From contig NZ_JAEQNC010000016.1 in NCBI RefSeq assembly GCF_016722925.1, forward strand, positions 1-64,000: 64,000 nt of DNA. The letters run 5' to 3'. The number at the start of each line of letters is the position of its first letter. The stretch's first letter is position 1. The position numbers and the translations under genes are program-made. Below the pieces are notes generated by a model, which searched no databases, was not told the origin of the DNA, and saw nothing but the letters and a program-made list of their open reading frames with translations. The stretch is from Phytoamicus setariae. GTDB lineage: Bacteria; Pseudomonadota; Alphaproteobacteria; Rhizobiales; Rhizobiaceae. Positions 19,019 to 27,893 of the stretch are shown in pieces.

Positions 19019-20150
19019 TTACGCCAGATCGTCCACAACGGCATCAGCCTTGCCCGAGATTCGGTGGGCAAGCGCGGCTTCCATGAACGGGTTCAGATCC
19101 CCGTCCAGCACGTCGGAAGGCGCCGAACTTTCCACGCCGGTCCGCATGTCCTTGACCATCTGGTAGGGCTGCAGAACGTAGGAACGAATCTGGTGTCCCC
19201 AGCCGATATCGGTCTTGGATGCGGCTTCGGCATTGGCCGCAGCCTCGCGCTTTTCGAGCTCGACCTCGTAGAGGCGCGAGCGCAGCATGTCCCAGGCCTT
19301 GGCCTTGTTCTTGTGCTGTGAGCGCTCCTGCTGGCAGGCCACCGCGATTCCCGTGGGAATATGTGTGATGCGCACCGCCGAGTCGGTCGTATTGATGTGC
19401 TGACCACCCGAACCGGAGGCGCGGTAGGTATCGATTCGGCAATCGCTTTCGTTGATCTCGATGTTGATCGAGTCGTCGACGACCGGATACACCCAGATTG
19501 ACGAGAACGAGGTATGGCGCCGCGCATTGCTGTCATAGGGCGAGATCCGCACCAGACGATGAACGCCAGATTCGGTCTTCAGCCAGCCATAGGCGTTGTG
19601 GCCCTTGACCATGATGGTCGCTGATTTGATGCCGGCTTCTTCGCCATCGTGCATTTCGAGCACTTCGACCTTGAAACCCTGGCGCTCCGCCCAGCGTGTA
19701 TACATGCGCAGCAGTATGTTCGCCCAGTCCTGGCTTTCAGTGCCGCCCGCACCCGAATGAACTTCGAGATAGGTGTCGTTGGAATCGGCCTCGCCGGAAA
19801 GCATCGCCTCGACCTGCCGGCGATTGGCCTCGACCAGCATTGCCTTGAGCGAGTTTTCCGCGTCGCGGATGACCTCCTGGTCACCTTCCATTTCACCGAG
19901 CTCGATAAGGTCGATGTTTTCCTGCAGATCCGCTTCGAACTTGCGGACGCTGGAAATTCCATCATCGAGCTGCTGGCGTTCGCGCATCAATTTCTGCGCT
20001 TCCTGCGGGTCGTTCCAGAGGTTGGGATCTTCGGCCTTGTTGTTCAGCCAATCCAGTCGTCTTACCGCCTGGTCCCAGTCAAAGATGCCTCCTCAGCAAG
20101 CTTACGGCCTGCTTGATTTCATCGACTACATTCACGATTTCATTGCGCAT
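19019..20150 (-). CDS. prfB: Peptide chain release factor 2, made by +1 programmed frameshift
   Basis: RF2 terminates translation at UGA and UAA. The gene is in two frames: codons 1-23 (ATG at 20150, [20 protein letters not shown] then RHL) end at an in-frame TGA (20081-20079), and the rest reads from GAC at 20080 to 19019. Skipping one T at CTT-T-GAC gives 376 residues, the expected length, and joins ...RRHL to [15 protein letters not shown]. The peptidyl-hydrolysis GGQ motif is at 248-250 and the stop-codon reader is SPY at 203-205, where E. coli has SPF. RF2 abundance feeds back on the shift: scarce RF2 favours shifting at the UGA. A terminator-like hairpin follows. Confidence 0.97.
20078..20093 (-). 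promoter_or_regulatory. Programmed +1 frameshift site in prfB
   Basis: On the minus strand AGGAGG lies three bases before the slippery CTT, followed by the in-frame TGA and a C. This reproduces the canonical bacterial RF2 arrangement: an internal Shine-Dalgarno, CUU, UGA, C. The downstream frame is open and encodes RF2 to its normal end. Confidence 0.95.
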
Positions 20151-20242
20151 TCAGTTTTCCACCGTTTGGAATTCATCATTCGGCCCGTCACATAGTGACT
20201 GGCGCTTTCAAAGTAAAGCCGCAGAAAAGGTCAAAAGGCCGG

Positions 20243-22693
20243 TCAGAAGAGACCGCCCTGCCCCTTCTGGACGGCATCCTTCGCCTGCTGGGAGGAGTTC
20301 AGGATTTCTTCCGGAGAGGCATAGCCCTCGGCACCGATGACCGAGAATACATCGGCCGGTCCGGTCCCGGGCTTAAAGGCTTCCATGATCGTCTCAGGTT
20401 CGCCTTCCATGGCCTGCATGCCGGTCTTGCGATTGACCGCGATCAACTTCATGCCTTCAGGCACGATGAACTTTTCAGGCTTCTCGCCCTTGAGCGCTGG
20501 CTGCATGAAATTATTGAACAGCGGAGCTGCAAGCGAACCGCCCGTTGCACCGCGACCGAGCGGCTTGGGGTCATCGAAGCCCATATAGACGCCGGCAACG
20601 AGATTTGGCGTATAGCCAACGAACCATGCGTCCTTCTCATCGTTGGTGGTGCCGCTCTTGCCTGCGACCTCGCTGTCGAGCTTGACCTTGCCGGCGGCTG
20701 TGCCGCGCAGGATGACACCCTGCATCATCGAGGTAATCTGGTAGGCAGTCATCGGATCGAGAACCTGCTCGCGATTATCGATCACCTCCGGTTCGCCTTG
20801 TCCGGCCCATTCGTCAGCATTGCAGGTCTGGCAGATGCGCTCTTCGTGCTTGAAGATCGTCTTGCCGTAGCGATCCTGGATACGGTCGATCACTGTCGGC
20901 TTTATCTGCTTGCCACCATTGGCCAACACCGAATAGGCAGCCACCATGCGCATGACTGTCGTTTCGCCGGAACCCAGCGACATCGACAGCACCGGCTGCA
21001 TCTTGTCATAGATGCCGAAACGCTCGGCATATTCGGCAACGAGGTTCATGCCCATGTCATTGGCCAGTCGCACCGTCATCAGGTTTCTCGACTTTTCAAT
21101 GCCCAGGCGAAGCGTCGAGGGGCCGGCCGAGCCGCCGCCGTAGTTCTGCGGCCGCCATACCTGACCGCCGGACACTATTTCGATCGGTGCATCGAGAACA
21201 ACCGAGGCTGGCGTGTAACCATTGTCGAGCGCGGCTGCATAGACGAACGGCTTGAACGAAGATCCAGGCTGGCGCATTGCCTGCGTCGCGCGGTTGAACT
21301 CCGATTGGCCGTAGGAAAAACCACCAACCATGGCAAGCACGCGCCCCGTATGCGGGTCCATGGCGATGAAACCACCCTGCACCTTCGGGGGCTGGCGAAG
21401 CCTGTAGCTGCCCGTATCGGCCAGCCGCTCCACGTAGACAACATCGCCAGGCGTCAGGACACCTGTGGGATTCTTTGCCGTCTTCCGCTCGCCGGTGGGC
21501 GATCTATAGGCCCATTTCATTGCTTTGGCGTCGATACGACCGGTAGCGCGGGCTTCATCGATCTTGCCTGCGGCGTCGACCTCGGGGCGAATACCGATAT
21601 CGACACCCCCCTCATCCGTCGCAAGCACAATTGCGAGCTTCCACTCCGGCACGTCGCGGAACGGCACGACCTTCGAGAGCGGTATTCCCCAATCGGCGCC
21701 CGCATCGATTTGCTTGATCACGCCGTGGAAACCACGCATTTCGTCATAGTTGATCAAGCCGTCTTGCAATGCTTTGCGGGCAAACAGCTGCAGCTTGGGA
21801 TCGAGCGACGTGCGCACCGAAAGGCCGCCTTCGTAAAGGGCATCCTCGCCGTACTTGTCCATCAGCTGACGACGGACCTCACTGGCAAAATAGTCCGACG
21901 CGAACAGGTACGGCGTGGTGCGCTTGGTGCTTACGCCGAGATCGGATTCCTTGGCCTGCTCTCCGTCCTCTTTGGTGACGTAGCCGTTCTCGACCATCCG
22001 ATCGATCACCCAGTTGCGACGCTCGAGCGCCGCTTCCCGATGGCGGAAGGGATGATAGTTGGATGGTCCCTTCGGCAAGGATGCGAGATAGGCAGCCTCA
22101 GCGATTGAAAGCTCGGTGACGGGCTTGTCAAAATAGGTGAGCGCGGCGCTCGCAAGACCATAGGAATTCAGGCCGAAGAAAATCTCGTTGAGATAAAGCT
22201 CGAGAATGCGGTCCTTCGAATAGGCCTGCTCGATGCGGAAGGCCAGGATCGCTTCCTTGACCTTGCGGTCGATCGTCTGGTCTGCACTCAGAAGAAAGTT
22301 CTTGGCGACCTGCTGGGTAATCGTGGACGCCCCGACGGGCCGGCGACCGGACCCCATGTTCTGGACGTTTACGGCGACGGCGCGGACAAGGCCCTGAAAA
22401 TCGACGCCGGCGTGCTGGTAGAAATTCTTGTCTTCTGCCGACAGGAACGCAGCCTTGACGCGGTCGGGGATCGCCTGGATCGGCAGGAACAGACGCCGCT
22501 CGCGGGCAAACTCGGCGATCAGTCGGCCGTCGTCCGCATGCACCCGGGTGGTCACGGGCGGAGAGTAGCTCGCCAGCACCTCATAATCCGGAAGATCCTT
22601 CGTGACTTCCCCGAGATAGGCAGTGAGCACCATCGCCGCTCCCAAAAACAGCACAGTGCCCAAACCGAAGAAGTAGCCGATCAGTCTTATCAT
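20243..22693 (-). CDS. mrcA: Penicillin-binding protein 1A, bifunctional murein synthase
   Basis: This class A PBP polymerises lipid II and cross-links peptidoglycan at the inner membrane, facing the periplasm. The 816-residue product has a membrane anchor at 5-28. A GT51 glycosyltransferase domain follows, with the catalytic EDKNFYQHAGVD, GASTITQQVAKNF and EAYLASLPKGPSNY-like segments. The transpeptidase domain has SSFK within QPGSSFKPFVYAAAL (near 475-480), SRN, and the KSGTTNDEKDAWFVG box near the C-terminus. It lies 190 bases downstream of the amidase gene on the same strand, so synthesis and remodelling genes are neighbours. Length and motif order are normal for PBP1a. Confidence 0.97.
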   Translation of the reverse strand: MIRLIGYFFGLGTVLFLGAAMVLTAYLGEVTKDLPDYEVLASYSPPVTTRVHADDGRLIAEFARERRLFLPIQAIPDRVKAAFLSAEDKNFYQHAGVDFQGLVRAVAVNVQNMGSGRRPVGASTITQQVAKNFLLSADQTIDRKVKEAILAFRIEQAYSKDRILELYLNEIFFGLNSYGLASAALTYFDKPVTELSIAEAAYLASLPKGPSNYHPFRHREAALERRNWVIDRMVENGYVTKEDGEQAKESDLGVSTKRTTPYLFASDYFASEVRRQLMDKYGEDALYEGGLSVRTSLDPKLQLFARKALQDGLINYDEMRGFHGVIKQIDAGADWGIPLSKVVPFRDVPEWKLAIVLATDEGGVDIGIRPEVDAAGKIDEARATGRIDAKAMKWAYRSPTGERKTAKNPTGVLTPGDVVYVERLADTGSYRLRQPPKVQGGFIAMDPHTGRVLAMVGGFSYGQSEFNRATQAMRQPGSSFKPFVYAAALDNGYTPASVVLDAPIEIVSGGQVWRPQNYGGGSAGPSTLRLGIEKSRNLMTVRLANDMGMNLVAEYAERFGIYDKMQPVLSMSLGSGETTVMRMVAAYSVLANGGKQIKPTVIDRIQDRYGKTIFKHEERICQTCNADEWAGQGEPEVIDNREQVLDPMTAYQITSMMQGVILRGTAAGKVKLDSEVAGKSGTTNDEKDAWFVGYTPNLVAGVYMGFDDPKPLGRGATGGSLAAPLFNNFMQPALKGEKPEKFIVPEGMKLIAVNRKTGMQAMEGEPETIMEAFKPGTGPADVFSVIGAEGYASPEEILNSSQQAKDAVQKGQGGLF

Positions 22694-22883
22694 TAAACTC
22701 TTTCCACGGATTGCACCGGCACGCCAGATTCGCCGGTTTTACCCCATCCGCCATGCCGTTTCCAGCATGGGGGCGACCTTTGCCTTCATGGTCCATACAG
22801 CGCGGAATGTGAGGAAAATAGGGCCAGAGGCGTTTTTCCACGCCCACCTGCACCGTCCGGGCCATTTTTGCGTGGAGTGGTTC

Positions 22884-24119
22884 TCATCCGCCACGCGCCA
22901 CACCGGCTGTATCGAGATACCTGTCCACCGCCTGAGCGATGAGGTCGGCTATCTTCTTCTGCCAGTCCGGATCAGTCAGGAGTTTCTCATCCTTTGGGTT
23001 GGAAAGGAACCCCAATTCGAGCAGAATGGAGGGTACGTCAGGTGCTTGCAGCACCCGGAATCCGGCGTGACGAAGCGGATTGTTGATGAGCTCTATCTGG
23101 CCTTCGAACGATTTCACCAGCTTTTCGGCAAGCTGGATCGAAAACGCCTGGGTCTCGCGGCGCGTCAGATCGATGAGGATGTCGGTGATTTCCTCGGGCT
23201 CATCCTTGATTTCGAGCCCGGCGATGCGATCGGAAAGGTTTTCGCGTTCAGCAAGGCTTTCGGCCAGCTTGTCGGATGCCTTGTCCGAAATGGTGTAGAC
23301 GGTCGCGCCGCGAATGTCTTTCTGGCGCAACGTATCGGCATGCAGGGAAATCAACAGGCGCGCCTGGTGCTGGCGGGCAATGACGACGCGTTCCGATAGG
23401 GAAACGAAGGTGTCGTCTTCCCGCGTCAGGAAGGCGCGCACTCCCTTTTCCTTGTTCAATCGCTCGACGAGCGCCTGTGCGAAGGAAAGCGTCACCGTTT
23501 TTTCTTCCACCTTGGTGGTCGTTCCGCGCGCGCCGGCGTCAATGCCGCCATGCCCGGCATCGACCGCGATGATGAACTCATCCGGTTTGACGGGGCCGAT
23601 CTGCACGCCGACCCGATCGTTCTTGCCAGGGGCGACTTGTTCGGCGCCTTTCCATTGCTGGTTCTGGACGAGATCGGCAAATTGCTTTTCGGGGACCACT
23701 TCGGATTCAATTACCAGGCGAAACCCCTTGTCGGTTTCGTTGGGCCTGACCTCAGCCACGACAGCCTTGATTGGCCGATGTGCAGTCAAGACGATGCGGG
23801 ACACGCCCTCACCCATCGTTCCGTATCTAATGTCGGAGTATAGTCCGATAGCCGCAAGATTCTGTTCGCCGAAGCCGAAGACCGTCTCGTCCAGATCGAC
23901 AATGAGACGATTTGGACGCGCCGTATAGTGCAGCCGGAACGTCGGCTTGCGATCGAAATCAATGACGATGCGGGTCCGCGCGTCGTCACCAGCGATACGC
24001 GCCTCGTATGCGATCAACGGTTTTTGTTCCGGAAGCTCAGATTCCACAGCGGCCGCACTGAGTGCCGGCAACAGGATGGCAGCAATCGACAGGGCAATGG
24101 TCGCAACGGATTTCAACAT
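22884..24119 (-). CDS. amiC: N-acetylmuramoyl-L-alanine amidase with AMIN domain
   Basis: This periplasmic zinc amidase removes stem peptides from peptidoglycan and helps daughter cells separate. The 411-residue product has a signal peptide (MLKSVATIALSIAAILLPAL, cleavage near SAAAVE), an AMIN domain at about 35-150 that should target peptidoglycan or the division site, and an Amidase_3 domain from about 185. In the catalytic domain AVDAGHGGIDAGARG carries the first zinc histidine, SLHAD a second, and PSILLELGFLSNPKDEKLLT holds the catalytic glutamate. It is transcribed divergently from rne. Assignment to the AmiABC group is firm; the C suffix is by similarity of layout. Confidence 0.92.
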   Translation of the reverse strand: MLKSVATIALSIAAILLPALSAAAVESELPEQKPLIAYEARIAGDDARTRIVIDFDRKPTFRLHYTARPNRLIVDLDETVFGFGEQNLAAIGLYSDIRYGTMGEGVSRIVLTAHRPIKAVVAEVRPNETDKGFRLVIESEVVPEKQFADLVQNQQWKGAEQVAPGKNDRVGVQIGPVKPDEFIIAVDAGHGGIDAGARGTTTKVEEKTVTLSFAQALVERLNKEKGVRAFLTREDDTFVSLSERVVIARQHQARLLISLHADTLRQKDIRGATVYTISDKASDKLAESLAERENLSDRIAGLEIKDEPEEITDILIDLTRRETQAFSIQLAEKLVKSFEGQIELINNPLRHAGFRVLQAPDVPSILLELGFLSNPKDEKLLTDPDWQKKIADLIAQAVDRYLDTAGVARGG

Positions 24120-24310
24120 GATTTAACCGAAAATTCCAACTCGAGCGCGGACCGTCAGCCTTGTAAGCTCAATCGACTCGTCACTCATCCTTGCCCGATT
24201 CGCGGGCGGCCGTATCCGCCTAGATGCAAAGACCGGCGTGAAGCTTGTCAAACCCCGTCAAGACAAATCACGGATTTCCCCGGAGGCGAGACATCCAATT
24301 GAGCAATATT

Positions 24311-24328
24311 GTGACGGTTTTGCGTCAC
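24311..24328. promoter_or_regulatory. Inverted repeat just upstream of the candidate rne promoter
   Basis: GTGACG and CGTCAC form a perfect 6-bp inverted repeat separated by six bases, ending two bases before the candidate -35 element. The geometry resembles an operator for a dimeric regulator. No regulator can be named. Confidence 0.35.
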
Positions 24329-24330
24329 CA

Positions 24331-24359
24331 CTTGATATTCCATGCGATAAACCATAGAA
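24331..24359 (+). promoter_or_regulatory. Candidate rne promoter
   Basis: CTTGAT, a 17-base spacer and ATAGAA lie about 430 bases upstream of the rne start codon. The match is moderate and is the best sigma-70-like pair on the plus strand in the intergenic region. Confidence 0.35.
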
Positions 24360-24788
24360 GAAGGTAGGGTGAAAGGCGAAGACGGGATTCATTCGCTAGC
24401 GAGGCTGCCAGCCTATTGGCGCCATGGAAGCGATAATATCTGCCGCCGAAACGTGCTCACCCCAGGCTCAATCCGTTCGTGCGGGACCGTCCCGCATGTT
24501 GTTATGGCAGTTCGCTGCAGCACGCCCGTGCTTCGGGCAAATTCATCGGACCGCAAGGTCTTGGACATTGGCATTCTCGCTTGGTATTTCGACGTTGATG
24601 CAAGGGAAGTTGTTCTTAGCGGCTCATTTGGCAAGACCGGTTCAACCGGCTTCCAGCCGCCCCTTGGCACAGGCGCCTGTCGATACCGGGAGAGGCAGAA
24701 AATCCGGCACCAGTCGCTTGAACCGCTTACCGGACCCTAAGGGTCACCGGCGGTCTCCAGGCAGCTATTGCCGAGGAGTTGTACTTAC

Positions 24789-27656
24789 ATGGCAGACAAG
24801 ATGCTTATTGACGCGTCTCACGCTGAGGAGACGCGGGTCGTTGTTGTTCGCGGCAACCGCATAGAAGAATTCGATTTCGAATCGGAGCACAAAAAACAGA
24901 TCCGCGGAAACATCTACCTTGCGAAGGTCACACGCGTAGAACCATCGCTTCAGGCCGCATTCGTGGACTACGGCGGCAACCGCCATGGCTTTTTGGCATT
25001 TGCCGAAATTCACCCCGACTATTATCAGATCCCGCTTGCCGATCGCCAGGCGCTTCTGCGCGCCGAGGCTGAAGAGCACAAGCGCGACGACGACTTCGAG
25101 CCCGTAAGTGCCGGAGCCGACACCCCGGCTGAAGCATGGCCGGTATCGCCTGACCTTTCGGCAGATGACACGCCGCAGCCGGATATTGCTGCTTGGCAGG
25201 GCGAGCCGAAGGCGGCACCCGTTGCATCGGTGGAAACCGAGGTTGTTGTTGAAACCGCAGAAGTAATCGAAGCTGTTGAGGCTGCGGAACCTGAGCCAGC
25301 AGCCAAGCCAAAGCGCGTGCGCAAGCCTCGTGCGAAGAAGGCCAAGCCAACCGACGAAGCGGAAGCCGCGGAAGCTACTGCTGCGGACAGCGACGATAGC
25401 TCGACCCCGCCGGCAATGGCGATGGCCGCCGACATCGATTCGGTTTCCGAGGATGTGCCGCGCCGCTCGAACGATGATGACGACGACGACGATCATGACG
25501 AAGAAAAGGAAGTCATCGAGTCGGTCGGCGCCGAAGACGCCATGGAAGAGGTTCCGGACCGCATCGTCCGCAAGCCCCGCAAGCAGTACCGTATCCAGGA
25601 AGTGATCAAGCGTCGGCAGATCCTGCTCGTTCAGGTCGCCAAGGAAGAACGCGGCAACAAGGGCGCCGCGCTGACGACTTACCTGTCGCTGGCCGGCCGT
25701 TACTCGGTTCTGATGCCGAACACGGCGCGCGGCGGCGGCATTTCCCGCAAGATCACCAGCCCGCAGGACCGTAAGCGCCTGAAGGAGATCGCCCGCGATC
25801 TCGAGGTGCCGAACGGCATGGGCGTCATCCTGCGCACCGCAGGCGCCAACCGCACCAAGCCGGAAGTCAAACGCGACTTCGAGTACCTGATGCGCCTCTG
25901 GGAAAACGTCCGCACCAAGACGCTGTCCTCGACCGCTCCTTGCCTCGTTTATGAAGAAGGCAGCCTGATCAAGCGCTCGATCCGCGACCTTTACAGCAAG
26001 GATATCAACGAAGTCATCGTTGCCGGCGAGGAAGGCTATCGCGAAGCCAAGGACTTCATGAAGATGCTGATGCCGAGCCACGCCAAGGTGGTTCAGCCGT
26101 ATCGTGATCTTCACCCGATCTTCTCGCGCGCCGGCATCGAAGCACAGCTCGACCGGATGCTGCAGCCGCAGGTGACACTGAAGTCCGGCGGTTACATCAT
26201 CATCAACCAGACGGAAGCCTTGGTTGCGATAGACGTCAACTCGGGCCGTTCGACACGTGAGCATTCTATCGAAGACACCGCTCTCCAAACCAATCTCGAA
26301 GCTGCCGAAGAAGTTGCTCGCCAGTTGCGCCTGCGCGACCTGGCCGGCCTCGTGGTCATCGACTTCATCGACATGGAGGAGAAGCGCAACAACCGTCATG
26401 TCGAAAAACGCCTGAAGGACTGCCTGAAAAACGACCGGGCACGCATCCAGGTCGGACGCATTTCGCATTTCGGCCTGCTTGAAATGTCGCGCCAGCGCAT
26501 CCGCGCATCGGTGCTCGAAAGCACCATGCAGGTCTGCTCGCATTGCGGCGGCACCGGGCATATCCGTTCGCAGTCGTCCGTCGCACTGCATGTGCTGCGC
26601 GGCATCGAAGAGTTTCTGCTCAAGAGCACGACACACGACATCATCGTGCATACGACGCCCGACACAGCCCTTTACCTGCTGAACCACAAGCGCGGCACGA
26701 TCGTCGACTACGAGAACCGTTTCGGTGTCTCCATCCTGATCGACGCCGTTGGCGTAGCCGGCGGCCAGCATTTTGCCATCGAGCGTGGCGAAGCCGTTGA
26801 AAATCCGGTGAAGATCGAGCAGCTCATCCACTTCCCCGTCGAGGAGGAAGAGGACGATGACATCCCCGTCTTCGAGGACGAGGAAGAAGAAAAGGAAGAA
26901 AAGCCCGCAGCCGTCGAACCGGCTCGCAACGACGACCAGAGCGGCAAGAAGAAGAAGCGCAGGCGCAGGCGTCGCGGCGGAAATCGCAACGGTGCCGAAG
27001 GGGCAAATGCGCAGTCCGATTTCGTCTCCGACTCGTCGGAAGATTCCGATGATGGTGATGACAGCGACGACAAGGGCGACGCAGAAACCGAAGAAGCTGC
27101 AGCCGTTTCCGATGTTGACGCCGAAGCTGCCGAAAGCGATGCGCGCAAGCGCCGTCGCCGTGGCAAGCGGGGCGGACGTCGCGGTCGTGAAGGCGGCGAG
27201 ACCGAACAGTCGGCTGACTCCGATGCAGATGCCGAAACCGTGGTATCCGAAGAGCCGGCAACCGATGAAGCTCCTGCTGTCGAAGCCGTGGCAGAAGCCG
27301 TAACCGAAAAGCCGAAGCGTCCGCGCCGCACGAAAGCCGCCAAGGCGGCTGCCGAGGCAACCGAACCAGCTACGAAGGTTGTTAAAGCGGCCCCTGCAGC
27401 GCCCGTTGCCGAAGCAGTGGAGGAAGCGCCCGCTACGGTTGACGAGGCCGTCGCAGACGCAGCTCCGGCAGAGCCGGCTGCCGAGGCTTCAGAGGAAGAG
27501 TCTGAAGCGTCAAAGAGCAAGGCACGCGCCAATCGTGGCGAGGCAGCGATCGCTGCCTCCAAGCCAGCGGTCGTATCCTCGAGCTCGACCGAACCGACTG
27601 AAGAAGCAGCCAAGCCCAAAAAGGGCGGCTGGTGGCAAAAAAGGGGGTTTCTTTGA
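24789..27656 (+). CDS. rne: Ribonuclease E
   Basis: RNase E is the endonuclease that starts mRNA decay and processes rRNA and tRNA. I start at the ATG at 24789 (MADKMLIDASHAEETRVVVV), with GAGGAG 11 bases upstream, giving 955 residues. The S1 domain is interrupted after about residue 90 by a low-complexity acidic insertion, as known for alphaproteobacterial RNase E. Catalytic aspartates are D482 and D525 and zinc-link cysteines C583 and C586. All four sit exactly 179 residues later than in E. coli (303, 346, 404, 407). The C-terminal third is a disordered alternation of acidic and arginine-rich segments. The protein ends GGWWQKRGFL, the GWW motif that binds PNPase in Caulobacter, so a degradosome is likely. 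Confidence 0.97.
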   Translation: MADKMLIDASHAEETRVVVVRGNRIEEFDFESEHKKQIRGNIYLAKVTRVEPSLQAAFVDYGGNRHGFLAFAEIHPDYYQIPLADRQALLRAEAEEHKRDDDFEPVSAGADTPAEAWPVSPDLSADDTPQPDIAAWQGEPKAAPVASVETEVVVETAEVIEAVEAAEPEPAAKPKRVRKPRAKKAKPTDEAEAAEATAADSDDSSTPPAMAMAADIDSVSEDVPRRSNDDDDDDDHDEEKEVIESVGAEDAMEEVPDRIVRKPRKQYRIQEVIKRRQILLVQVAKEERGNKGAALTTYLSLAGRYSVLMPNTARGGGISRKITSPQDRKRLKEIARDLEVPNGMGVILRTAGANRTKPEVKRDFEYLMRLWENVRTKTLSSTAPCLVYEEGSLIKRSIRDLYSKDINEVIVAGEEGYREAKDFMKMLMPSHAKVVQPYRDLHPIFSRAGIEAQLDRMLQPQVTLKSGGYIIINQTEALVAIDVNSGRSTREHSIEDTALQTNLEAAEEVARQLRLRDLAGLVVIDFIDMEEKRNNRHVEKRLKDCLKNDRARIQVGRISHFGLLEMSRQRIRASVLESTMQVCSHCGGTGHIRSQSSVALHVLRGIEEFLLKSTTHDIIVHTTPDTALYLLNHKRGTIVDYENRFGVSILIDAVGVAGGQHFAIERGEAVENPVKIEQLIHFPVEEEEDDDIPVFEDEEEEKEEKPAAVEPARNDDQSGKKKKRRRRRRGGNRNGAEGANAQSDFVSDSSEDSDDGDDSDDKGDAETEEAAAVSDVDAEAAESDARKRRRRGKRGGRRGREGGETEQSADSDADAETVVSEEPATDEAPAVEAVAEAVTEKPKRPRRTKAAKAAAEATEPATKVVKAAPAAPVAEAVEEAPATVDEAVADAAPAEPAAEASEEESEASKSKARANRGEAAIAASKPAVVSSSSTEPTEEAAKPKKGGWWQKRGFL

Positions 27657-27693
27657 TCTAGTTCAAAAACTGATCAAAGGTTCCTAAACTACA

Positions 27694-27719
27694 AAAGCCC
27701 GCTTCTTGCGGGCTTTTTC
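27694..27719 (+). terminator. Rho-independent terminator of rne
   Basis: AGCCCGC pairs with GCGGGCT around TTCTT, flanked upstream by AAA and followed by TTTTT. It lies about 40 bases after the rne stop codon. Confidence 0.9.
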
Positions 27720-27893
27720 ATGCCATAAAGGTCACCGAATATACGCCGCGCTTCGACGACTTGTCGGACGATCACATTCCTGCGAGGCGGCTAGAGCCAG
27801 GTGCCTTTTCTATTCCCCGCGGGACAAACTGCCTCTATAGGTTAGCCCAGCAAATTCATCGCATTGCCCGCGTTGACGACAAGGATCGACTTT

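Larger units (their letters stand above)
24120..24788 (+). promoter_or_regulatory. amiC-rne divergent intergenic region and long rne leader
   Basis: This 669-base region holds no gene I can support. The plus strand has an open frame at 24369-24740 that resembles nothing and lies wholly inside the likely rne leader. With the candidate promoter at 24331 the rne leader would be about 420 bases. Long 5' leaders are the site of RNase E autoregulation in E. coli, so a feedback role here is reasonable inference. The amiC promoter must lie in 24120-24310 on the minus strand; I see only weak candidates. Confidence 0.5.

Noticed and set aside
19019-20150. prfB as a frameshifted pseudogene
   Set aside because: The shift occurs at the exact canonical AGGAGG-CTT-TGA-C site and restores a full-length RF2 with intact GGQ, so it is programmed recoding.
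24369-24740. 123-codon plus-strand frame within the rne leader
   Set aside because: No recognisable domain, GTG start without good spacing, and it ends before rne; more likely chance within a structured leader.
24765-26831. 688-codon minus-strand frame opposite rne
   Set aside because: Antisense shadow of rne; the plus-strand reading has all RNase E catalytic residues.
27540-27687. Possible frameshift at the 3' end of rne, since another frame continues to 27687
   Set aside because: The annotated frame ends in the expected GWW motif and a basic RGF tail, so the stop at 27656 is genuine.
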